NCBI GenBank assembly: GCA_963457665.1
Contig: OY735203.1
Coordinates: 22,585,406 to 22,649,405 of the forward strand
Origin: Thysanoteuthis rhombus
Taxonomy: Eukaryota; Mollusca; Cephalopoda; Oegopsida; Thysanoteuthidae
DNA length: 64,000 nucleotides
Direction: 5' to 3'
The position numbers were made by a program, and so were the translations under genes. Numbering within the stretch: position 1 is the first letter of the stretch; each line of letters opens with the position of its first letter. Under the pieces are notes generated by a model. It made no database searches, was not told the DNA's origin, and was given only the letters and a program-made list of their open reading frames with translations. Below are positions 56,441 to 64,000 of this stretch, piece by piece.

Positions 56441-58685
56441 AAGAGCATGTGTTTGCTTGTGCATGTGGTTAGAAATGTTCAAATTTATCAGAAAAATTCT
56501 AATCTAAAAAGTCAACATGATAAGAAAATCAATAAATTGCATTGATCAAACCCAATCCGATTACACAATTTTTCTATTTTTTTGAGGAAAAATAAAGAGT
56601 AAGAAAAGACAAAAATGTTCACTTTTTTCTTCCCTCGCATATATATTTATAGATTCGTTATTCCAGTCAACTTCTATCTTATTTAGTTTTGTAATCCGAA
56701 CATTACAAATACAGACCGCTCACTAAGTACCCCCTCCACCACCCTCACAAAAAACAACATATTTACGTATGTATCTGTATAAGTAACACGTGGAACGTTT
56801 CAGCATGAGTAATTCTTCAAAGACTATCGGCCAACATGGATTTAATATCCGTCAGGTGCGAGATTTTCAAAGAAAACCTGACATACCTGTGTGAGTTTCA
56901 AAGCTTTTGAATCTCAATCTTCTCTACATAAACAAGACTAGCCAGGCGTGTGAACTAGCTCTAAGTGTTGCCCGATGTAAAAAAAAAGAAAATTAAAAAT
57001 AGGTGCACATTCATACGAATGCGATTCCAGGAAAGTGAATATGTCTCAGTTGATTTTGTATTCGATTTGTATCTTTATGAGTTTTTGAACCTGGTCGTTT
57101 ATGTAATTATTTTTGTATCTGTAATCTATCTATTGAGACGTGATTTTCAAATCTTGAAATATGAATATTCAAAGCAATGTATATTAATGTGTCGTTGGAC
57201 CAAAACCTTTGTATCAACTATTTAACATAAAAGATTGCAAGATTTCCACAAAGCTGAGTAAAACAGTTTAAAGAAATCTATCCAGACAAAAATGTCGTCC
57301 GAGGAACGTGCAAACAGTAAAAGACTTTTACTAACAACCTATATTCTAGAGTATTTTTATTAAAATCAATTCATACCTGATGTCTTAGAGATATGTTGTT
57401 GTGCATGATTTGTTTAACAAAACAAGTTTGAAATAATCCAAATGTACGCCGTTTTTCTTCTTGTTTTATACCTATGCCCGTGTATTTTTATCAATGTCAA
57501 AATTTTAAAGTGCAAACCAATCGTCAAGGGTATTTCGACCACCATTGTGAAGATCATGAGTTTTCTTCCAAAGTACTTCGATTGGCTATGACATATATAT
57601 AAAATATGACGTAAATTCCACCCATTCATCCAAGAGGACAAGTGAAATACATTTCAGAAAATACAGCATCCACATTTATTCCATAAAAGCGGTATCAAAA
57701 TGCTTTATTGTTTTTATATATAGTTAACGGGAGGGCAAAGAGATTCGGTTCAGACACATTCATTATTCTTGCAGTAAACTCATCTGCCTTTCTCAATCTT
57801 TCGCCGTACAGCAGATTGCCAATAGTCTAGGGATTGTAATGCCAATCCATTCTATTAATTCTCTTATCACTTCGGCCCTGAAAATTGGTACTTGACATTG
57901 TGTTCCACGCTACTTTATTCCTTGATATATTGGCAGACAAGTATCATGGTGCAAACTTCTATCACACAATTTTGATTTGCCCATTCAATGACATTAGATC
58001 TATTTATGAGTATGCAAAATATCGATGTACATAAACGCCTGAATTGTTCTAATCTTGAGGATTGAATAATTAATTTATGCCATTATTCATTATTTATGGT
58101 CGATTTGAACAAGATTCTTACTGCCTCACCTGAATTAATGCCCGGATTTGTTTTTGTCGTTTTGGTGATTTTAGCTATCCATACTCGTGTAGTTGCATAT
58201 GTTCAGGTGCATTTGAATGCGCGTGTATGTCTTTTTTTTTCTAGATTGTGTAAAATATACGGCTAGATTCTACAATTATGTGAAGAAGGCAAACACTGTT
58301 TATTTCGAACAAGAAAGAAACATTAACATTGGAAGATTCAAATAATCATATTCAAATTGTGTGTAAACTGTATGCAATATGTTGTAGCAACTACAAATAA
58401 TTGCATGAATTATGATGGTATACGATGCTGCAGTTAGCTTATCACGGTTAAAAGAGAATATAATTAATTCATTCACGTCAAATATTTTTGGATGGGTCAT
58501 TTGCTCATTTTAGATCAGCTGCTCTTTTCACTCAACGTGGTATAAGAGTCACAAATTGAAAACCAGGGCAACTGGATCATTCAATTCATGCATTCTTCAA
58601 CTGTGTAAGGGAAAATGGTACTTTACCATATTTAACAAGAATTCAGAATCAGTTTGTTTTCTTCTCAGTGTGACATTTTTATTTT
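56441..58685. other. non-coding stretch, nothing recognised
   Basis: AT-rich sequence. The 5' missing part of the LINE is not found here. Confidence 0.5.
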
Positions 58686-60401
58686 ATGTCAACTAGCTAC
58701 GGTAAAGAGAAAGTAAAACAAAGTGGAGTTGGCTTTCTCATCAATAAGAACCTGAAAGACAATGTAACTGGCTTCAAAGCCATCTCTGACCGGGTAGCTA
58801 GCGTCACCATACAACTTTCAAAACGATACAAACTCAATATAATCCGAGTCCACGCTCCCACATCGCAATCAACCCAACAAGAAATAGACAACTTCTATGA
58901 TGACTTGAACTCCCTACTCCAAGACACCAGAAAACACTTCAACGTTATCATGGGAGACTTCAACGCACAGGTAGGACAAGGAAATGAAAATTGCGTCGGC
59001 ATATTTGGATGCAAAATACGCAACGAGAGAGGTGAAGATCTCGTAAACTTTGCAACGGCTAACGGATTCAAAATCATGAACACTTTCTTCAAGAAAGGAC
59101 CCAATAGGAAATGGACTTGGAAGAGCCCCAATCACGAAACAAGGAACGAAATAGACTACATCCTAACGGACAAAAACGATATCGTCAAGGACATCCAAGT
59201 CCTAAATCAAGTCAATGTAGGCAGCGACCACAGAATGGTACGATGTAAAGTACAAATAAACACCAATAAAGAACGCAGGAAAATGTTCCATACAAAACCG
59301 CAGCCTCTAAATATACCAAAAGAGCATGTTCAATCTTTCAAGCTCGAATTGAGGAACAGATTCAGAATTCCTACTGAACAAGACACCAACATCAACGAAC
59401 TAAGCAGCAAAATGACAACATCAATAATTGAAGTAGCCTCTACATTCAAGCCAATGAGCAAACAACCCATTAGCAAAATCTCGGATGAGACTAAAAATCT
59501 CATGGAAAAACGCAGAAACCTCAAGCCACCGACAACAACGAGGGAGAAAATTGAAGAGGCTGAACTAAACAAATTAATCAAGAAGAAACGAAGAGAAGAC
59601 AGAAGGAGATACACAACGGCAGTCATTGAATCAACTCTTGAAAAAGGTCGGGGTTTCAAAGCTATAAACAGACTCCTCAACTCGGGACGAAGGCAAATAA
59701 CTAGCATACTCGAGGAAAATGGAAACTTATCAACAGACAGAGACAGGATCGTCGAACGTGTCAAAGAATTCTACCAAAAACTTTATTCGTCCAAACAAGG
59801 ACTGCAAATCAATGAGCAAGATACGCAAGACACGGGCCAACAACTGGAGGATTTCCCAAAAGTAACCCCGTGGGAGGTGAAAGAAGCCATTAAACAGACG
59901 AAGAAAGGAACTGCCCCTGGACCAGACAACATCACCATCGACCTACTCCGAAAAGCAGGTAAAATCATCACTAGGAAACTGGCCGTCCTCTTCAACTTGT
60001 GTCTAAAACACAGTAAAGTCCCAGACGATTGGAACACTGCTATTATAATGCTTTTATATAAAAAAGGAAACCCGAAAGACCTCAACAACTATAGGCCTAT
60101 AAGCCTACTCAACTGTGTATACAAACTTTTCACAAAGATCATCACCAACCGAATCACAAAAACACTCAATGAAAACCAGCCACGTGAACAGGCTGGCTTT
60201 AGAAGAAGCTACTCGACCATGGACCACCTGCACTCGATAAATCAACTGAAAGAAAAAGAAGCAGAGTATAAACTACCACTTGCCGTAGCATTTATCGACT
60301 TCAAAAAGGCGTTCGACTCAGTAGAAATCCCTAAGGTCATGGAGGCCATCAGTCGGCAAGGTGTAGATCCAGTATATGTTGAAGTGTTGAAACATATATA
60401 G
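58686..60401 (+). CDS. LINE ORF, endonuclease to first half of reverse transcriptase
   Basis: 571 residues. The first Met is simply the first in the open frame, not a proven start; the frame is open back only to 58674. Residues 1-190 are an apurinic/apyrimidinic-type endonuclease lacking its N-terminus: GVGFLINK (15-22), MGDFNAQVG (89-97), WTWKSPN (143-149), NEIDYIL (154-160) and GSDHRMVR (179-186, with the catalytic Asp-His pair). These enzymes nick target DNA to prime reverse transcription. Residues 200-360 are a charged linker. RT begins near 390: KKGTAPGPDNITIDLL (406-421), NYRPISLLN (468-476), EQAGFRRSYSTMDHL (501-515) and motif A AFIDFKKAFDSVE (535-547). The frame ends at TAG after KHI. 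The relic at 3800-4645 has VHNH where this reads I-stop-NH, so the stop is a private point mutation of this copy. The product would lack motifs B and C and be inactive. Confidence 0.9.
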   Translation: MSTSYGKEKVKQSGVGFLINKNLKDNVTGFKAISDRVASVTIQLSKRYKLNIIRVHAPTSQSTQQEIDNFYDDLNSLLQDTRKHFNVIMGDFNAQVGQGNENCVGIFGCKIRNERGEDLVNFATANGFKIMNTFFKKGPNRKWTWKSPNHETRNEIDYILTDKNDIVKDIQVLNQVNVGSDHRMVRCKVQINTNKERRKMFHTKPQPLNIPKEHVQSFKLELRNRFRIPTEQDTNINELSSKMTTSIIEVASTFKPMSKQPISKISDETKNLMEKRRNLKPPTTTREKIEEAELNKLIKKKRREDRRRYTTAVIESTLEKGRGFKAINRLLNSGRRQITSILEENGNLSTDRDRIVERVKEFYQKLYSSKQGLQINEQDTQDTGQQLEDFPKVTPWEVKEAIKQTKKGTAPGPDNITIDLLRKAGKIITRKLAVLFNLCLKHSKVPDDWNTAIIMLLYKKGNPKDLNNYRPISLLNCVYKLFTKIITNRITKTLNENQPREQAGFRRSYSTMDHLHSINQLKEKEAEYKLPLAVAFIDFKKAFDSVEIPKVMEAISRQGVDPVYVEVLKHI

Positions 60402-61358
60402 AATCACAGCAGCTCATTTATCAGGCTACATAAAGACTCGGACCCCTTCCAGCTCCAGAAAGGAGTAAGACAAGGTGATATCAGCTCACCTAAACTCTTC
60501 ACAGCCTGCCTCGAGATGATCTTCAGAAGACTAGACTGGGAGAGTAAAGGAATTAAAATAGACGGCGAGTATCTGAGCAACCTCAGATTTGCAGACGACA
60601 TAGCCCTTTTCGCAGAGAACCTACACGACCTCCAACTAATGATAGATGAACTAAATGAAGAGAGCAAGAAAGTCGGCCTACACATGAACTTCAGCAAGAC
60701 GAAGATCGTGTGCAACAACCACATTGGAGATAAGAACACTAAGATCGAAATCGAGCACACAGAACTCGAGAAAGTAGATCACTACATCTACCTAGGGCAA
60801 CGAATCTCCATGAGACCCTCAAAAGAAGAAGAAATCAAGCGAAGAATCACACTAGGATGGCAAGCCTTTGGTAGAGCTAGCTCAACCTTCAAAAATAATA
60901 AGATCCCATTAATCCTAAAGAGAAGGGTGTACAACCAATGCATCCTCCCAATAGTCACTTATGGATCTGAAACATGGAACTTAACCAAGAAACAGACCCG
61001 TAAGCTGAGAACCATGCAACGTGCACATGAAAGAATAATGCTGGGCCCCACATGGAGAGACCACAAAACAGCACAACACATCCGGGAAAAGACAAGAGTT
61101 AGAGACATCATAGAATCCATAAAAAATCTCAAATGGTGGTGGGCTGGCCATGTTGCAAGAATGGCAGACAATCGATGGACATCACGACTCACAACATGGA
61201 TTCCCCGAGACCATATGCGCAACCGAGGCCGGCAAAATGTTAGATGGAGAGACGAGCTAGACAAGTTCAGGGAGTACTGGCTCCGTGACGCCCATGATAG
61301 AGAAGTGTGGCAAATCCTGGGGAAGGTCTATGTCCAACGACGGACGCTAAAAGACTGA
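60402..61358 (+). CDS. LINE ORF, second half of reverse transcriptase and C-terminal domain
   Basis: In-frame continuation after the TAG; the first Met in it is at 60516. It contains RT motif B (KGVRQGDISSPKLFTACLE, with the QGD core) just after 60456. The catalytic box LRFADDIALF lies at about 60579-60611, with both Asp present. Next comes the motif D/E region (KTKIVCNN, then HYIYLGQRISM) and the thumb/C-terminal domain: RRVYNQCILPIVTYGSETWN, KLRTMQRAHERIML, TWRDHKTAQHI, LKWWWAGHVARMADNRWTSR, RNRGRQNVRWRDELDKFREY and DREVWQILGKV. It ends RRTLKD followed by TGA. No Cys-His zinc knuckle is seen. The coding sequence is relatively GC-rich against its AT-rich flanks, consistent with recent arrival. 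There is no reason to expect re-initiation at 60516. Confidence 0.9.
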   Translation, partial: NHSSSFIRLHKDSDPFQLQKGVRQGDISSPKLFTACLEMIFRRLDWESKGIKIDGEYLSNLRFADDIALFAENLHDLQLMIDELNEESKKVGLHMNFSKTKIVCNNHIGDKNTKIEIEHTELEKVDHYIYLGQRISMRPSKEEEIKRRITLGWQAFGRASSTFKNNKIPLILKRRVYNQCILPIVTYGSETWNLTKKQTRKLRTMQRAHERIMLGPTWRDHKTAQHIREKTRVRDIIESIKNLKWWWAGHVARMADNRWTSRLTTWIPRDHMRNRGRQNVRWRDELDKFREYWLRDAHDREVWQILGKVYVQRRTLKD

Positions 61359-61382
61359 TGATGATGATGATGATTATGATAA
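61356..61382 (+). repeat. (TGATGA)n LINE tail overlapping the stop codon
   Basis: The stop TGA is the first unit of a TGA/GAT repeat that ends in TTATGATAA. There is therefore no separate 3' UTR. The same GAT tail closes the copies at 16109-16620 and 48300-48752. Confidence 0.9.
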
Positions 61383-64000
61383 CTTCCTTTTTTGACAGTT
61401 GATTTATTTTCCGTATATTTATTTTCAATATCCGTCCACGGCCTCTTATTCCAATACTTTGAGGACCTATATTCCTGAGATTTGGGAACCAGACCCATCA
61501 TACATCGGCAAGTGAAATATTCAATCAAAGCATGTGTCAACATTTCAACTGACCATTAACTGGAATAGTATCAAAGGGACTGTCGTTAGTCGTATGCATA
61601 TCAGACCTAGTATTCTGGCGGTTGGGAAAAATCCTTGTTTTGGAAAACAACTCGAACCGTGTATTCAAAACAAAAAAACATCACCCACGGAGAAACTATG
61701 GACCTTTTGTATCAAATAAGTAAGGGAGGAAATGGGAAAACTGTTTGGAAGAAAATGAAGTAATGATTGAAATGATTGATAGCGTAAGAAAGACAAAAAG
61801 GAACGAAATATCATTGTGAATGAGAAAAGTATGATGAAATTAAAAAGAGAAAGACGATTAGAATAAACTGTGTAATCAGAATTAGTAAATGAGGGATAAA
61901 TTATGGAAGAAATGCCATATTGCTGCTAGAAATGGAAGTTTAAAATGTGTTCTTTCAGATTTCGAAACATACCACTCTCAGACATTGAGCAACATTATCT
62001 CACTTTTTTTCGCCATCAAAAATCAACTGGAATGCACATTTAGAGATAAATCTATCATGCTGTGTATCAAATTAAAATTATTTTAGTATAGAAACCAATG
62101 ATCAAAATACCAATCGTTAAAGACGCTCTGAAAAATTCAAAAATCAAATCTTACAATCGGATGATATCCTCAGCAGAGTGAATATGTATGGGTATTTCTA
62201 TTTGCGCATTATACGCCACCTTTATATCAGCAGTAGCAATGCATGGCTATTCATTCAATCAACAGCTACAAGTAGTCCTCGAGCTTATTGGCATACATTT
62301 GTATCGACAAGCAACAAATTTCAACAGAGATCTTCGCGCTATTCTTTTACTACTGTAAACAAGATCAGAAATGTTCCTTTCTATCTCTCATCAGACAAGA
62401 AAAAAACTCATATGAACTGGTGGCGTAGTTGAATTTGGACGAAAAATTACCGGTACCTCGCCTTTGGTACTGGGTTAGAATGAAAAGTCACGAATTATGG
62501 CCACATTGGTTATTGAAATTCTGATTGTTTTTTTGATCATTAACGGGGAATGACATTAACAAAGAAAAAAAAATAATTAAGAATATGTTGAGTTGAATTC
62601 ACTGACTATGAACATTGTTTTCAGTGATGCCTTGAAGCAGCTAGTACCCACTCAATTACTATAAAGGCTTTTGAATACGAAGAATAAATGTAGTGATATC
62701 AAGGATGGAATGGAATTCAAAATGATAATCAACTGAATGATCCTTGCCAAAAAATGAAATTGCTGCTGGCTGCAACGTGTTATTCAGTTAACTTTCACTC
62801 ACACAGCAATAACGATTCTAAAAACTACTTAATTTGAACCAAAAAAGAATATTCTCGTTGCATACATGGTCACTGAACACTCGGGTAACATCCCATCTAT
62901 AAAGGATTCTTGCATTCTATCATGTGTAATCCGTTGTAACAAACAAAAAAAAATGAATAATGGAAAGAACAAAGATGATGAAAGAAAAAGTGCATCGTTT
63001 AGAAACACAACCACTTTCAACCGCGGTGTAGCAAGAGATTTTCGAAGAGATTAGCTCAAACCCTTGATGGGTGCCCTCAAACATTTTTCCATTGAAATAC
63101 AGTGATAATTACTATTTATAAGTCATCTTAGAGAGCCCTTCAACCCACATTACATGCGCTTCTGATTGACCATAAATCAAAAAATGGAGAACAGAAGGGA
63201 AAATGGCCACAATATAAAAAGAAAAAAAGCAGAGATTGCAAAAGACGAAGTAAAAAAAAAAAAAAAATGAAAATGCAAAAAGAATGAATCTTGGTTAAAC
63301 GATATTGAGATCAAAAGTAAATAATAAACAAATTATTGTAGATATTAAATCATAGAAGAATCGAATACTGGAAAAACGGACAAAATATAGAGTAGAAAAC
63401 ACTCAAAGAGTGTATCCCAATGCTATGCATACACTAAAAAACATGGGGGTGCATTTCCAATCCAAAAATATTCAGATACACCCCTGATTATTTGAATTCA
63501 GGTATTTAATTACTGCTAGATTCAGCATCTTTTATGAAGCACTAAAATGTTTCTTGATCAAAAACATAATTTTTTATCCACTCCAAAGTTTAATCATTTT
63601 TTTTGTAGCCCAAGGCACACTTTTTATATAATTACATTAATGGTAATATCCAGTGAAGGGATGAACAGACACTAGTGAATACGTACACATCTACGAAGTT
63701 CGTAGCGCAGGTAAAGCAAAAACCATTATTTCATAACAAAATAAATAATGTATCGAAGACACAAAAAAGCAAGAATATGGTTTAGGGAAAATAGATATAT
63801 ATATTGACGTTCGTCAGAACACAACAAGGCACAATAATTCGGAAAGAAATAAGCAGAGATGGATAAGTGAAGTAAACTGATTTTCCAAATTTGGAATAAT
63901 TGAGTATACATTCAAGAAATAGAGGAAGAGGTAACTGTATTGTGGGCAAATTGCTGGCCCAGGTAACGATGGAGAATGATATATGAATAATGTATACGTA
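61383..64000. other. non-coding stretch, nothing recognised
   Basis: AT-rich, A-rich over 63180-63330 on the plus strand. Short frames only. I looked for a continuation of the LINE, a second element or an exon and found none. Confidence 0.5.

Larger units (their letters stand above)
58686..61382 (+). mobile_element. RTE-like non-LTR retrotransposon, 5'-truncated, near-intact frame
   Basis: The element spans most of an endonuclease domain, the reverse transcriptase, a C-terminal domain and a (TGATGA)n tail. One reading frame runs from 58686 to the TGA at 61356-61358, broken only by TAG at 60399-60401. The N-terminal endonuclease part is absent (the usual early Asn and Glu motifs), so the copy is 5' truncated; the exact 5' boundary cannot be set from one copy. 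I see no target-site duplication. Assignment to the RTE group rests on the endonuclease plus RT order, the C-terminal W-x-GHVARM / RGRxNVRWRDEL block, the near-absent 3' UTR and the short-repeat tail. It is the youngest copy here; the other six are much more decayed. Domestication is unlikely: it has a stop, no N-terminus and no sign of introns. Confidence 0.93.

Noticed and set aside
58686-61358. A domesticated host endonuclease or reverse transcriptase gene
   Set aside because: The copy lacks the endonuclease N-terminus, carries an in-frame stop, ends in a LINE tail and has decayed relatives nearby. It is an ordinary insertion.

Overview
This is AT-rich, eukaryotic, essentially non-coding DNA: intergenic sequence or a very long intron from an invertebrate. 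Several features suggest a mollusc, most likely a cephalopod such as an octopus. These are the very dense long (TA)n, (CA)n and (GA)n arrays, an RTE-like LINE family whose 3' end runs straight into (GAT)n, and several tRNA-derived SINE relics. The species call is inference only. I recognise no host protein-coding gene, no rRNA gene, no intact tRNA gene and no CRISPR array. I also see no LTR element, retrovirus-like or other capsid- or envelope-bearing element. Most open frames in the window are translations of microsatellites (Ile-Tyr, Thr-His, Cys-Val, Ser-Leu and Arg-Glu runs) or chance frames in AT-rich DNA.

The only convincing protein-coding sequence is a 5'-truncated but young LINE at 58686-61382 (+). 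It carries most of an apurinic-type endonuclease domain, a full reverse transcriptase domain with a FADD active site, and a C-terminal domain. One in-frame TAG interrupts an otherwise continuous frame. The frame's TGA stop overlaps the first unit of the element's own (TGA)n tail. Six older relics of the same family lie at 3800-4645 (+), 15010-15275 (+), 16109-16620 (+, with a 9-bp target-site duplication), 36403-36770 (-), 46967-47455 (+) and 48300-48752 (+).

Other mobile-element traces are as follows. A tRNA-headed SINE family has three copies (20170-20330 -, 20473-20612 -, 33707-33838 +) sharing a terminal block with the core ACAACAAAACAGCTGT. Further scattered tRNA-like SINE heads lie at about 484, 6992, 7264, 9493, 30722, 39886 and 48985. 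A degenerate Tc1/mariner-type transposase C-terminus with an IENLW motif lies at 38141-38332 (+). There is a weak trace of a second LINE type (CR1/jockey-like) at 15701-15778. Three further repeats of unknown class lie at 575-690 plus 40108-40190, at 1580-2055, and at 10300-10500.

Layout: 0-7 kb holds SINE, unknown repeat, microsatellite and an RTE relic. 7-15 kb holds tRNA-like SINEs and TA arrays. 15-17 kb holds three LINE relics. 17-20 kb is featureless. 20-21 kb holds a SINE pair. 21-33 kb is largely featureless apart from TA and compound arrays. 33-40 kb holds a SINE, a minus-strand LINE relic, a Tc1/mariner relic and a second locus with the SINE/repeat/microsatellite order seen at 0.5 kb. 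40-46 kb is microsatellites. 47-49 kb holds two LINE relics and a long AAT/ATT hairpin. 49-58 kb is featureless apart from microsatellites. 58.7-61.4 kb is the LINE, and 61.4-64 kb is featureless. Nothing here looks like a working multi-gene system; the interest lies in repeat structure and in how SINE and LINE tails relate to the microsatellites.
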